Source of the DNA: DASUSH01 sp963785155
Lineage (GTDB): Bacteria; Actinomycetota; Thermoleophilia; Solirubrobacterales; 70-9
Assembly: GCA_963785155.1 (NCBI GenBank)
Contig: CAWAUB010000016.1
Span: forward strand, 1 to 64,000
Length of the DNA: 64,000 nt
Direction: 5' to 3'
Shown: positions 18,233-26,940 of the stretch, piece after piece
How positions within the stretch are numbered: position 1 is the first letter of the stretch
Layout: the number at the start of each line of letters is the position of its first letter
Notes under the pieces: model-generated
Database searches by the model: none
The model's input: only the letters and a program-made list of their open reading frames with translations
What the model was told of the DNA's origin: nothing
Made by a program: the position numbers and the translations under genes

Positions 18233-19798
18233 CTACTTCTCCTCATCCGGCGCCGTGACGCCTTCGATGGGTGCTGCCTCGCCGGAGGCGACGTCGGCTG
18301 GGACGGCCTCGAAGCCGCTTCGCGAGAAGAAGCCCTGAGCCGCCTCGCCGCCCGCAACGCGGCGGGCGACCATCAGCACGAGACCGAGGACGACGAAGAA
18401 GATCGCGATCGCGAGCGGCACGCCGATACCGAAGATCGCGTCCTTGCCGTAGGCCGTCTTGGGATCTGCAAGCTCGCGGGCCGATTCGATCAGGAGGTAG
18501 AAGAGCATCAACGAGCCGACCAGCGGGGCGACGCCGATGAAGATGAAGTTCTTCACCGACTTGAAGAGCTCACGGCGGTAGTAGATGACGCATGCGATGC
18601 CGGTCAGCCCGTAGTAGAAGGCGATCAGGAGCGAGAGCGCCGAAAGCGAGTTGAAGAGGAAGTTGTCGGAGACGATGCTCGCCCCGACGTACCAGAGGAT
18701 TGCCAGCGCGCCGACGACGATCGTGCCGAAGTCCGGCGTCAGGAATCTCGGGTGGACCTGGGCGAACTTCTTTGGCAGGGCTCCGGAGGCCGCCATCGAT
18801 AGCGACGTTCGCGAGCCCGGGAGAATCGTTGTCTGCGCGGAGGAGATGCCGGAGACGATCACCGCGACCACGAGCAGGAACGCGAGCGGGCCGAGCACCT
18901 CGTCGCCAGCCGCGCTCAGAATCCCCGGGTTGTCGTCGAACCGCTCAACCTTGTTGAGACCGGCGACCGCGATCAGCGTGACGCCGACGAGGACGTAGGT
19001 GGCAAGCAGGATCACCGTGCTGGTCAGCCCGGCGAGCCCGGGCGCGCGTGCCGAGTCCTCGGTTTCCTCGGAGAGGTTCACCGCCGATTCCCAACCCCAG
19101 TAGATGAAGACGGCGAGCAGCACCCCGGTCAAGATTCCGGAGTATTCGACCGCGAACGGGTTGAGCCAGGCGAGCTCGGGCTCGAGCGAACTCTTGCTCG
19201 GGTCGCCGGTGAAGACAGCGAAGAGCCCGACGACGACGAAGAGCAGCAGGATCCCGACCTGGCCGAAGGTCATGACCCGCTGCAGGCGGGCGGAGACCTG
19301 GGTACCGATCACGCAGATCGCCGTCATCACGACGATGATCACGACGGCCAGGGAAACGACGGCGACCCGCGACTTCTTCAGTTCGTCGAGGCCGAAGAGG
19401 TCGAAGATGTAGAAGGCGGAGACGTCGGCGAGGGAGCCGACGACCAGGATCCCCGTGGTGCAGATCGCCCAGCCGCCCATGAACCCGGCGTAGGGCCCCA
19501 TGGCGCGCGTCACCCAGGAGAAGGTCGTGCCGCAGTCCTGGTCGGCGCGGTTCAAATAGAAGAACGCCGCGGCGATGAAGAACATCGGAATGAACGAGAG
19601 CAGCAGCACGCCCGGCGCGTTCACGCCCGCCGCGACGACGATCGAGCCGATGACCGCGGCCAGGGAGTAGGCCGGGGCGGTCGAGGCGAGGCCGATCGCG
19701 ACCCCGTCCTTGAACCCGATCGCGTCCTTCTTCAGCCCCTTTTCCTGGTGCTCGGCTGCGGCGCGTGCGGCCGGTGCTGGAACTGAGGCGGACTCCAT
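18233..19798 (-). CDS. APC-superfamily amino acid/amine permease
   Basis: 521 residues with about 12 hydrophobic segments. It begins with a soluble 30-residue N-terminus, then GFKDGVAIGLASTAPAYSLA, the typical APC first helix with a substrate-binding break. FSWVTRAMGPYAGFMGGW follows, then YWGWESAVNLSEETEDS, matching APC helix 6 and its loop. The C-terminus is cytoplasmic and acidic. It is the first gene of the four-gene operon ending at 15126 and likely imports the compound that the synthetase and enolase-like enzyme process. Confidence 0.9.
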   Translation of the reverse strand: MESASVPAPAARAAAEHQEKGLKKDAIGFKDGVAIGLASTAPAYSLAAVIGSIVVAAGVNAPGVLLLSFIPMFFIAAAFFYLNRADQDCGTTFSWVTRAMGPYAGFMGGWAICTTGILVVGSLADVSAFYIFDLFGLDELKKSRVAVVSLAVVIIVVMTAICVIGTQVSARLQRVMTFGQVGILLLFVVVGLFAVFTGDPSKSSLEPELAWLNPFAVEYSGILTGVLLAVFIYWGWESAVNLSEETEDSARAPGLAGLTSTVILLATYVLVGVTLIAVAGLNKVERFDDNPGILSAAGDEVLGPLAFLLVVAVIVSGISSAQTTILPGSRTSLSMAASGALPKKFAQVHPRFLTPDFGTIVVGALAILWYVGASIVSDNFLFNSLSALSLLIAFYYGLTGIACVIYYRRELFKSVKNFIFIGVAPLVGSLMLFYLLIESARELADPKTAYGKDAIFGIGVPLAIAIFFVVLGLVLMVARRVAGGEAAQGFFSRSGFEAVPADVASGEAAPIEGVTAPDEEK

Positions 19799-19824
19799 TC
19801 CCCCGCGAACCTAACGCATGACCT

Positions 19825-20583
19825 CTAGCGGTGTTCGGGATTCGGGAAGTCGAAGCTGGCGCCGGCGTCCCACTCGCTGCGCTGATTGCCGTAGGCGGGG
19901 ATGCCGCCGGCGTCTTTGAGGATCCGCGCGACGTGGAGCAGGTTCCAGGTCATGAACGTGGTGTTTCGGTTGGTGAAGTCGTTGTCGAGGCCTCCCCCGG
20001 GATCGTCGAGATAGGAGGGCCCCGGCCCTGCCTCCCCGATCCAACCGGCATCGGCCTGCGGAGGGATCGTGTAGCCGAGGTGCTGGAGCGAGTAGAGGGT
20101 CTCGAGCGCGCAGTGCTTGATCCCGTCCTCGTTGCCGGTCACGAGGCAGCCGCCCACGCGGCCGTAGTAGACGTATTGGCCCTGGTCGTTGAGCAGGTGC
20201 GAGTTGCCGTAGAGGCGCTCGATCACCTGGGTCGCGACCGATGACTTCTCGCCCAGCCAGATCGGCATCCCCAGGACCAGGATGTCCGCCGCGATGACCT
20301 TGTCGTAGATCCCGGGCCAGTCGTCGCGATCCCAGCCGTGCTCGGTCATGTCCGGCCAGACGCCGGTCGCGATGTCGTGGTCGATCGCGCGGATGCCCTC
20401 GACCGCCACGCCGTTGCGGCGCATTATCTCCATCGAGATGTCCATCAGGCCCTGCGTGTGCGACTGCTCGGGGCTCTTCTTCAGGGTGCAGTTGATGTAG
20501 ACCGCGCTCAGGTCCGAGTAGTCCGTCTTGTTGTTCTCGCACAGCTCGGCCGCCTTGGGGCTGAGGACGTCTCGATCGCTCAT
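19825..20583 (-). CDS. NAD(P)H-dependent flavin oxidoreductase (flavodoxin fold)
   Basis: 252 residues from ATG 20583, chosen because GAGGAG lies just upstream and the longer reading adds 98 unrelated residues. Flavodoxin-like features: strand SAVYINCTLKKSPEQSHTQGL (FMN phosphate loop, given in part), DILVLGMPIWLGEKSS and YVYYGRVGGCLVTGNEDG, which resemble WrbA/NADPH-dependent FMN reductases. Probably a quinone or FMN reductase that binds FMN. It is convergent neither with the permease operon nor divergent from an intact gene: the alcohol dehydrogenase remnant starts 75 bases upstream in the opposite direction. Confidence 0.85.
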   Translation of the reverse strand: MSDRDVLSPKAAELCENNKTDYSDLSAVYINCTLKKSPEQSHTQGLMDISMEIMRRNGVAVEGIRAIDHDIATGVWPDMTEHGWDRDDWPGIYDKVIAADILVLGMPIWLGEKSSVATQVIERLYGNSHLLNDQGQYVYYGRVGGCLVTGNEDGIKHCALETLYSLQHLGYTIPPQADAGWIGEAGPGPSYLDDPGGGLDNDFTNRNTTFMTWNLLHVARILKDAGGIPAYGNQRSEWDAGASFDFPNPEHR

Positions 20584-20658
20584 CTCACTCCTCGGTTCGG
20601 TTTCGGGGTGAGTCCTATCGGGTCGCCGTCCGTTACGCCTGTTGATCACAATGGGCCG

Positions 20659-21019
20659 ATGCAGCAGCTGATGATCGAGAAGGGAACGCCGGAGTGGCGT
20701 GAGGCTCTCGACGCGAGGATCGAGGGCGACGGCGAGGCCGTCGTCCGTCCCGTTGCGGTGGCGACGTGCGACCTGGACCTCTGGGTGGTCCGCGGGATCG
20801 TGCCGACCGAGGATCCGCTGCCGCTGCTTTCGATGTACACGAAGGGATTCGCTTCCACACCGGACGCGTCCACGCACGTCCGCTGATGGAGCCGATCCTC
20901 GAGCTCGTGCGCGACGGCAGGTTCGCCCCGGAGCGGATCACCGCCGAGACCGCGACCTGGGACGAGGCCGCCGAGGCCGTCGCCGGCCACCGCGGCAAGC
21001 TGGTCATCACGCGCTTAGC
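20659..21019 (+). pseudogene. Zinc-type alcohol dehydrogenase (MDR), internal deletion
   Basis: The N-terminus (MQQLMIEKGTPEWREALDAR, then VRPVAVATCDLDLWVVRG) matches the first 45 or so residues of MDR-family dehydrogenases. It joins directly to the C-terminal end (LPLLSMYTKG, then in another frame IRFHTGRVHARPLMEPIL, WDEAAEAVAGHRGKLVITR). About 250-270 residues, including the catalytic zinc region and the Rossmann fold, are missing. A further single-base loss separates the two frames after AAGGG near 20850. The protein cannot be functional. The palindrome GGGGTCTGACCCC follows at 21032. Confidence 0.75.
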
Positions 21020-21027
21020 GATCTACG

Positions 21028-21048
21028 TTAAGGGGTCTGACCCCTTAA
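21028..21048. repeat. Perfect 21-base palindrome around GGGGTCTGACCCC
   Basis: TTAAGGGGTC, one central T, then GACCCCTTAA: perfect 10-base arms. It contains the stop codon of the minus-strand M20 gene (TAA at 21030-21028) and lies at the end of the plus-strand dehydrogenase remnant. It could act as a bidirectional terminator. The core recurs at 60689-60701. Confidence 0.8.
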
Positions 21049-22267
21049 TAGGCGGTTGGCGGTCAGGCCGAACGCTTCGATCCCCAGCGCCAGGTCGGTA
21101 TCTGACGAGTCCTCCTCCGGCGCGTGGCTGAGGCCCCGCCTGGACGCGACGAAGATCATCGCCGCCGGCATCAGGCGGGCGACGTTGGCGGCGTCGTGAA
21201 GGGCGCCGCTCGTCAGCACGCGGTCGGAGCCTGCGACCTCGCGGCAGGCGTCGGAGGCCGCCGCGACTAGCTCGGGGTCGAACACGGTCGGGTCGATCCG
21301 GAAGACGGGGTCGTCCGCGAGCTCGCAACCGTGTCTGCCGGCCGCGCCTCGCGGCCGCGGACAGCGCCTCGTCGTACATCCGCCCCAATGAATCCCGGTC
21401 GCTGTGCCGAAGGTCCACGCCGAGCTCGGCCTCGCCCGCCACGGCCGTGATGATCCCCGGGCGTAGGGAGAGCTCGCCGGTCGTCCCGACGCCGCCGTGC
21501 TCATTTGCGATCCGCTCGACCGCCAATGCGGTCTCCGCGGCGGCCAGGCCGGCGTCATTTCGCAGCTCCATCGGCGTCGTCCCGGCATGCGCGGCCTGGC
21601 CGGAGAAGCGAAGGCGCCTCCGCTCGATCCCGACGCAGCCTTCGACGGCCGCGATCTGCCCGGACTCCGACTCGAGCACAGGGCCCTGCTCGATGTGTAG
21701 CTCGAGGTAGGCGCCGATCTCATCGCGCCAGCCGGTCGCCTCACCGGCGGTGGCGATCTCCACATCGTCCGCCGCCAGCGCGTCGGCGAGTGTCACGCCG
21801 TCGTGGTCGCGCAGCCCCGAGACGGCGTCGGGTTGGAGGACGCCAGCGAACGCCGAGCTGCCGAACAGGCTGTAGCCGAAGCGCGAGCCCTCCTCGTCCG
21901 CCCAGTCGACCAGAACCAGGTCGCGCGGCGGCCGCTCGCCGCTCTCCGCCCAGGCGCGCAGGACGCCGAGGCCGGCCATCACCCCGAGCGCGCCGTCGAG
22001 CCAGCCGCCCGCCGGGACCGAGTCGAGGTGCGAGCCGAGCGCGAGGCCCGGCCGCGCCTCACCCGCGAGCGTGAAGCGGACATTGCCCGCCTGATCTCGT
22101 CGCCCTTCGAGCCCGAGCTCTCCGGCGAGCTCGGCGAACCACGACCTGGCGGCGCGCCACTCCTCGCCCCAGGCGACCCGCCGGGCGCCGCCGGGCCCAC
22201 CGGTGCGGCGGTCGAGCTCGCGCAGGTCGGCGATCACCCGCGCGGCGTCGACCTGCGGCCCGGACAT
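21028..22267 (-). pseudogene. M20-family N-carbamoyl amidohydrolase (HyuC/allantoate type), one frameshift
   Basis: ATG at 22267 overlaps the upstream stop (TGATG). Zinc-site and dimer motifs of the hydantoinase/carbamoylase family are intact: GSHLDSVPAGGWLDGALG, VDWADEEGSRFGYSLFGS, YLELHIEQGPVLE, GQAAHAGTTPMELRNDA and DLRHSD. One extra base near 21331 shifts the frame; restored, it continues HGCELADDPVFRIDPTVFDP, SGALHDAANVARLMPAAMIF and ends LLRGQTP. About 413 residues, normal for the family. Family members remove N-carbamoyl groups from amino acids, amines or ureides. With a decarboxylase and guanidino hydrolase upstream, N-carbamoylputrescine or citrulline is the likely substrate (inference). 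Confidence 0.83.
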
Positions 22268-23130
22268 CAGCCCGCCGGGTCGCGGCGCAGCGCCTGCGCG
22301 AGGCAGTGGGCGCCGCCGCCACCCATCGTGAACGCCGAGAGGTCGAGCGCGATCACATCGAGGCCGCGAGCGCGGAGGTTGGCGTTGAGCGCCTCCGACT
22401 GCACGGTCGAGATCACCCGGTCCTCGCCGAGCGAGATCGCGTTGACCCCGAGGGCGAAGGCATCCTCCAATGAGACCTCGAGGATCTCGAAGTCGCGGCC
22501 GCGAAGCCAGCTGACGAGTCCGCCCGACGCGGCCTCGACGCAGACCGCCGCCAGCTTCGGCGCGAGGATCGAGACGAGGACGTCGATGTGGACGAACTGG
22601 CCGGGGATCGGCTCGATCCGCACCTCCCAGCCGTCGTCGGAGAGCCAGCCCGCGAGCTGCCGCGCCGCCTGCGCCTCCGTGCGCTCCTCGCCGTTTCCGA
22701 TCAGCATGCAGCCCGGCTCGACGATCAGCACATCCCCGCCCTCGAGCGCACCGGCGGTGATCATCTGGTGGATCGGGATCCCGGCGCCCTGGTAGAAGCG
22801 GATCACGGGGGCGTACTCGCCGCGACGCCACTGTTGCTTGAGCTGCGTGACGACCGCGCCATGCGGCGTCGTGACGCTCGAGTCGCGGGCGAAGACCTGG
22901 TAGGGCAGCGCCGGATCGGGCTCGAGGAAGTGGCAGGTGACTCCCGCGCCCTCGTAGGCGGCGACCATCTCCTCGTGCTGGCTGCGGGCGAGCTCGGGAT
23001 CGAAGACGTGTCCAGCGTCGAGCGTCGCCTGGGAGATCGCGCTGGTCCGAAGCCAGCGGAAGTTGTCCGGGCGGCAGAGCAGGACGTCGTGCAGGCGCCC
23101 GTACTCCGAGTCGGCGCCCCAGGCGCTCAT
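22267..23130 (-). CDS. Guanidino-group hydrolase, amidinotransferase/arginine deiminase fold
   Basis: 287 residues from ATG 23130, overlapping the decarboxylase stop by ATGA. It shows the catalytic set of the DDAH/arginine deiminase-type pentein fold: VFARDSSV near the N-terminal third, ALEGGDVLIVEPG (Glu/Asp), FVHIDVLVSIL (His) and the nucleophile Cys in GGGGAHCLAQALRRD. It hydrolyses a guanidinium group to a ureido group, as in arginine to citrulline, dimethylarginine to citrulline or agmatine to N-carbamoylputrescine. It is too short for classic ADI (about 400 residues) and not of the agmatine deiminase (PF04371) type. Between a basic amino acid decarboxylase and a carbamoyl hydrolase, a role in putrescine synthesis is likely. 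Confidence 0.85.
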   Translation of the reverse strand: MSAWGADSEYGRLHDVLLCRPDNFRWLRTSAISQATLDAGHVFDPELARSQHEEMVAAYEGAGVTCHFLEPDPALPYQVFARDSSVTTPHGAVVTQLKQQWRRGEYAPVIRFYQGAGIPIHQMITAGALEGGDVLIVEPGCMLIGNGEERTEAQAARQLAGWLSDDGWEVRIEPIPGQFVHIDVLVSILAPKLAAVCVEAASGGLVSWLRGRDFEILEVSLEDAFALGVNAISLGEDRVISTVQSEALNANLRARGLDVIALDLSAFTMGGGGAHCLAQALRRDPAG

Positions 23131-24596
23131 TCCGCCACTACCCGGATCGTCTTCAGGCTGCGATCGGCGGCACCGCGGACCTTGCCGCCGTGCTCGACCG
23201 ACTCGCGGATGTAGCTGAGGGTCTCGGCCGTCAGCAGCTCCCCCGGGAGGACGTTCGGGATCCCAGGCGGGTAGGCGGCCAGCGACTCCGCCGCGATTCG
23301 GCCCTCGGCGTCCTCGAACGGGACGGTCTCCTGGGGAGAGAGGAAGGCGCGGCGGGGGAGCAGCCGCAGCGGTCCCCACGGCGGCGGTGGCGCGAGCGGC
23401 TCGTCGACCTCCTCCGGCTCAGCGCCCAGAGTCTCGACTGCGCGCCCGAGCGCGCCGAGCAGCCGCTCGATCTCCTCCGGCGCCTGTTCGCCCAGCCCGA
23501 ACACGGCGACCACCACGTTCTCCGAGGCCATCTCGAGGTTGATGTCGTCGGCCTCGCGCATCGCGTCGGCGATCCGGTGCCCGCTGCGGCCGGTGCCGCG
23601 GACGTCGATCGAGAGCCGCATCGGGTCCCAGCCCGCGACGCTGCGAGCGCCCTGAAGGCGCTCGTCGAGCACGTCGAGGCCGGGGATCTCGCGAACCCGC
23701 TCGCGTGCGTCGGCGAGCAGGTCGATGATCTCGTCGAGGAGCCGCTCGCCACAGGTCGCAATGTGGCGGCGCGCGGCGTCGAGCGAGCCGCCGAGCAGGG
23801 CGCTCGGGCTGGTCGACTCCGTGAGGGTCACGGCGCGGTCGAGCAGGCTTCCGTCGATCCGCGCGCCCTCGCCCAGGTGGAGGATCGCGGACTGGGTCAG
23901 GCTGCCGACGATCTTGTGGACCGAGGAGACGATCACGTCGGCCCCCGAGGAGAGAGCGCTGTCCGGCAGGCGCTCGCTGAACCGCAGGTGCGCGCCCCAG
24001 GCCTCGTCGCAGAAGAGCGGGACCCCGCGCTCGTGGGCGACCTCCGCGAGCCCGGCGACGTCCGCGACCGCGCCGAAGTAGGTGGGCGAGACGACGAACG
24101 CCGCAACAGCGTCGGGCGCGCGGTCGAGCGCCTCGGCGAGCGCGTCGGGCGTCAGGCAGTGGGCTAGGCCCAGCTCGGGGTCGATCTCCGGCGCGGCGAA
24201 CTCGGGCTCCAGGCCGGCCAGGACCAGGCCGTCGATCACGCTCGAGTGGACGTTTCGCTGAACGACCACGCGGTCGCCCGTCTGCCGCACCGCGAGGCAG
24301 CCGGCGTGATTGCCCTGCGAGGCGCCGTTGATCAGGAACCAGCTGCGCTGCGCTCCCCAGGCCTCGGCGGCAAGCTCCTGCGCCTGCTCGAATGGCGTCG
24401 GCTCGGCGCCGATGTCGATTCCCTCGATCAGCGAGGGGATGTCGTGGGCGAACGCCGCGGGCCCGAACGCCGCGACCATCTCCGGGTCGGCGCCCGGGCC
24501 GCCCTTGTGGCCGGGAATGTGAAAGCGGCCCGGCTTGCGCGCCGCGTAGGCGGCGAGAGCTTCGAAGTAGGGGGCGCTTCGCTGGTCGGAGCTCAC
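23127..24596 (-). CDS. Orn/Lys/Arg decarboxylase, PLP-dependent (fold type I)
   Basis: 489 residues from a GTG at 24596. The family opening FHIPGHKGGPGADPEM is followed by FLINGASQGNHAGCLAV, the active-site Asp region PLFCDEAWGAH and the PLP lysine in SSVHKIVGSLTQSA. The C-terminal domain has GIPNVLPGELLT, typical of arginine/lysine/ornithine decarboxylases. It releases CO2 from a basic amino acid to give agmatine, cadaverine or putrescine. It is first of three overlapping genes. An indel in the secreted-protein gene upstream removes that gene's stop in the raw sequence and falsely fuses the two frames. Confidence 0.92.
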   Translation of the reverse strand: MSSDQRSAPYFEALAAYAARKPGRFHIPGHKGGPGADPEMVAAFGPAAFAHDIPSLIEGIDIGAEPTPFEQAQELAAEAWGAQRSWFLINGASQGNHAGCLAVRQTGDRVVVQRNVHSSVIDGLVLAGLEPEFAAPEIDPELGLAHCLTPDALAEALDRAPDAVAAFVVSPTYFGAVADVAGLAEVAHERGVPLFCDEAWGAHLRFSERLPDSALSSGADVIVSSVHKIVGSLTQSAILHLGEGARIDGSLLDRAVTLTESTSPSALLGGSLDAARRHIATCGERLLDEIIDLLADARERVREIPGLDVLDERLQGARSVAGWDPMRLSIDVRGTGRSGHRIADAMREADDINLEMASENVVVAVFGLGEQAPEEIERLLGALGRAVETLGAEPEEVDEPLAPPPPWGPLRLLPRRAFLSPQETVPFEDAEGRIAAESLAAYPPGIPNVLPGELLTAETLSYIRESVEHGGKVRGAADRSLKTIRVVAE

Positions 24597-24628
24597 GCCT
24601 CCGACGCTACACGTTGCGGGAAGGTCCC

Positions 24629-25625
24629 TTAGTCCGAGGCCTCGGTCATCTTCAGCCAGATCGCCGTGCCGTCGCGGACGCCGGCGGTGATCGTGCGGCC
24701 GAAGCTTGTCGCCGGGAAGGCCGAAGCGGGTCGACTTCTCGCCGCCGCCGAGGCGTTCGAACCCGACCTTGCGCAGAGCGCCGGCGGAGTCGCCCGGGCC
24801 GACGCCGCGGATCGAGTGGCCCGCGGTCGTCGTGCGGATCGCGGCCGCGGCGTCGTTGCGGAAACGCACGCTCATCGCGCCGCCGCCGACCACGCACCAG
24901 ACGTCGCGATCCTCGCTCGAGCGCTCGACGACGCCGACCTTCGCGGCGACCGCCTCCCGGGTCGCGCCGAGGCGGGCCCGGCCGACCTTGATGGCGCGGA
25001 TCTTGCCGCCCGGCGCCACGCAGTTGCCGAAGTCGGGGACGTCGCCGTAGACGGTCGCCCGCTCCTCCTCGGTGTCGACCTTGGCGATGCAGCTCGGGTC
25101 GATCTCGGTTTCCTGGGTCACGATCACGCCACCGCCGCCGGCTTCGTCGAAATACTCGGCGTACTCCGGCGGGACGAAGGGCGTGGCGGCGAACGGCGTG
25201 CCGCCGATCCGGAACTCCCGGACGCTGACGCCGCCGAGCCCCTTGGCGCGGTCGAAGAAGTAGTTGCCCACCCAGTGCCAGACCTCGGGCTCGGAGCCCT
25301 GCACGATCGAGCCGGTCCACTCGTCGTGCTGGTGGTAGAAGCACTTGGTGCCCGCGGCGGCCACCCGGGCCGGCTCCTGGGCCGTGAACTCGACGATCCC
25401 GAAGTCGGTCACGTTCTGGTTCGTCTTGTCGAACTTGACGCAGAAGGGATCGGCGGCGGGGTCTGGGAAGGCGGTTCCCGTGCCCACGTCCTGCTCGACG
25501 CAGTTGAAGGGGTTCGTGCCATCCCACGGTGCGAACGGGACCGACTGGGCCATGGCCGAGGCCGGAAGCGCGGCGATCGCAAGCAGTGAGAGGGCCGCGA
25601 GAACGAGTGCGGCTCGGGCGGTCAT
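24629..25625 (-). pseudogene. Secreted hypothetical protein, one frameshift near the C-terminus
   Basis: Signal peptide MTARAALVLAALSLLAIAAL with cleavage after ASAMA. The mature part has Cys-containing segments (FNCVEQDVG, FCVKFDKTNQ, KCFYHQHDEW, DPSCIAKV, FGNCVAPGG, VWCVVGGG) and a C-terminal domain rich in RxGAT/VGP motifs. An extra base near 24708 breaks the frame; restored, the tail reads FGRTITAGVRDGTAIWLKM and stops at TAA 24629-24631, giving about 331 residues. Family not recognised. A repeated pattern (VGRARLGATREAVAAKVG, GVGPGDSAGALRKVG) suggests two related small domains. Six or more Cys suggest disulfides. Confidence 0.6.
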
Positions 25626-25664
25626 CCGTTACGGACGGTAGCGCGATTCGCGCTGCTCTCCGCC

Positions 25665-25737
25665 GGTAGGGGGACCCCCCGCAGGGGGAGGCGGGTCTCC
25701 TCGAAGTCTCGACTCAAAGGGGATGCCCGTGGGCCCC
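25665..25737 (+). promoter_or_regulatory. Shared leader element, copy 1
   Basis: Contains GGGGGACCCCCCG, two variable bases, GGGGGAGGC, then TCGAAGTC and GGGGATGCCCGTGGGCCCC. The same ordered blocks occur at 26822-26896 before the next paralogue. It starts 140 bases and ends 67 bases before the ATG at 25805. Complementary G and C runs would fold strongly in RNA. Promoter, RNA leader or intergenic repeat are all possible. Confidence 0.5.
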
Positions 25738-25804
25738 GAGCCGCCCGATGCTGAGCACGCAAGCCAAACGGACTTGCGAAACCAAGACCAAGGAGAGATT
25801 CAAA

Positions 25805-26620
25805 ATGCTCAGCAAGATCAAGCAGCACCTCAGTTACGCCAACGTCATGTGCAGCCTGCTGGCGTTCGTGGTCCTCGGTGGCGGCATGGCCGTCGCGGCT
25901 GGCATCAAGAAGGACAGCGTCAAGGCGAAGCAGATCGCCGCCAACGCCGTTCGCGAGGCGGAGATCGCCGTCGGTGCCGTCACGACCGACAAGCTCGCCA
26001 ACAACGCGGCGACCGGCGCCAAGGTCGACGAGTCATCGCTCGGCCAGGTCCCGTCGGCGGCGTCCGCCGACTCGGCCCAGACCGCGAACAGCGCGCAGAC
26101 GGCGCAGACGGCGACCAACGCCGAGAACGCCACCAACGCGCAGAACGCGACGAACGCCCAGAGCGCCCAGAACGCGACGCTCGCCGGCAACTCGACGCTG
26201 TTCAACAGCAAGACCGTCAGCCAGGTCCGCCCGGTTGCAGTTGGAGACAGCTCGACGGCCAACGATCCGCTGACCTCGGGCGCGTTCGAGACCGTCGACG
26301 GCATCCTCGCCGACGTCGGAATTCCGACCGGCGGCGGCGACGTGGTCGCCAGCGCGACGATCGGGCTGCAGAACGGCGGCGTGTCACAGGCCGCCCCCCA
26401 GTGCCGTCTCATGAGCGACGGCGCCATCATCAGCCAGCCGACCATCATCACCCTGCCGGTCGGCCCGCAGCAGCAGATCACGCTGACCGGGTTCGCCAAC
26501 AACCAGGGCTCGGGCACCGAGCAGATCACCGTGGAGTGCACGGGCGGTTCCGCCGACCCCGACGGCGCGGTCGACGTCAACTACGCCGACCTCACCGCCA
26601 TCGGCACGCCGATCGGCTAG
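25805..26620 (+). CDS. Surface-anchored protein with (S/T/N)-Ala-X tripeptide repeats, copy 2
   Basis: 271 residues. ATG 25805 is preceded by AGGAGA at 8 bases; an upstream ATG at 25748 lacks this. Parts: signal anchor 11-33 (YANVMCSLLAFVVLGGGMAV); 10-residue repeats at about 38-82 (KAKQIAANAV, REAEIAVGAV, TTDKLANNAA, TGAKVDESSL); 14 triplets at 87-128 with Ala at positions 88, 91, 94 and so on to 127; then a beta-rich C-terminal domain with two Cys (APQCRLMSD, VECTGGS). The first 100 residues are almost the same as in the gene at 26941, so the two are a tandem duplication with diverged heads. Structural or adhesive role inferred; no homologue of known function recognised. Confidence 0.72.
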   Translation: MLSKIKQHLSYANVMCSLLAFVVLGGGMAVAAGIKKDSVKAKQIAANAVREAEIAVGAVTTDKLANNAATGAKVDESSLGQVPSAASADSAQTANSAQTAQTATNAENATNAQNATNAQSAQNATLAGNSTLFNSKTVSQVRPVAVGDSSTANDPLTSGAFETVDGILADVGIPTGGGDVVASATIGLQNGGVSQAAPQCRLMSDGAIISQPTIITLPVGPQQQITLTGFANNQGSGTEQITVECTGGSADPDGAVDVNYADLTAIGTPIG

Positions 26621-26644
26621 CGCCACTCATCCGGACTCGAAGGC

Positions 26645-26677
26645 GAGCCCCCGCCGCCGGCCAGGTGGCGGGGGCTC
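26645..26677 (+). terminator. Strong hairpin after repeat-protein copy 2
   Basis: GAGCCCCCGCC (26645-26655) pairs perfectly with GGCGGGGGCTC (26667-26677), 11-base loop. It lies 25 bases after the stop codon. No T-tract follows, so it may be a U-less terminator or an mRNA-stabilising end. A hairpin of the same stem length follows the next paralogue. Confidence 0.55.
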
Positions 26678-26821
26678 CCGAGGTCCCTCCGAGCCGCTGA
26701 CGGCGTTGTCGGTGTCCTGAGCGGGTCGTTCACGCTCGACGCGGACCCGGTCGCCGCCGGCGACTGCAACCTCGGACGAGAGTCGCCGGCCCTTCTCGTT
26801 CCTCCAGGCGTCGCCTCCCCC

Positions 26822-26896
26822 CGTTGGGGGACCCCCCGTTGGGGGAGGCAGACCATCGATCGAACTCGGCGACGGGGGGATTCCCGTGCGGCCCCC
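26822..26896 (+). promoter_or_regulatory. Shared leader element, copy 2
   Basis: GGGGGACCCCCCG, two variable bases, GGGGGAGGC, then TCGAACTC and GGGGATTCCCGTG followed by GGCCCCC. These match the blocks and order of 25665-25737. It ends 44 bases before the ATG at 26941. The CCCCCGTTGGGGG run here extends the pairing potential. Confidence 0.5.
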
Positions 26897-26940
26897 GGGG
26901 GCCGAAGCTGTCGGTCCACACACCGAACAGGAGAGGGATC

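Noticed and set aside
23127..25625. Apparent 832-residue fusion of a secreted protein with a PLP decarboxylase
   Set aside because: The fusion arises because an extra base near 24708 removes the first gene's stop; restored frames give two separate proteins with their own ends.
26080..26180. Short tandem DNA repeats with 9-base period, CRISPR-like at first sight
   Set aside because: They encode the Ala tripeptide repeats in frame; no spacers of 30-40 bases and no cas genes.
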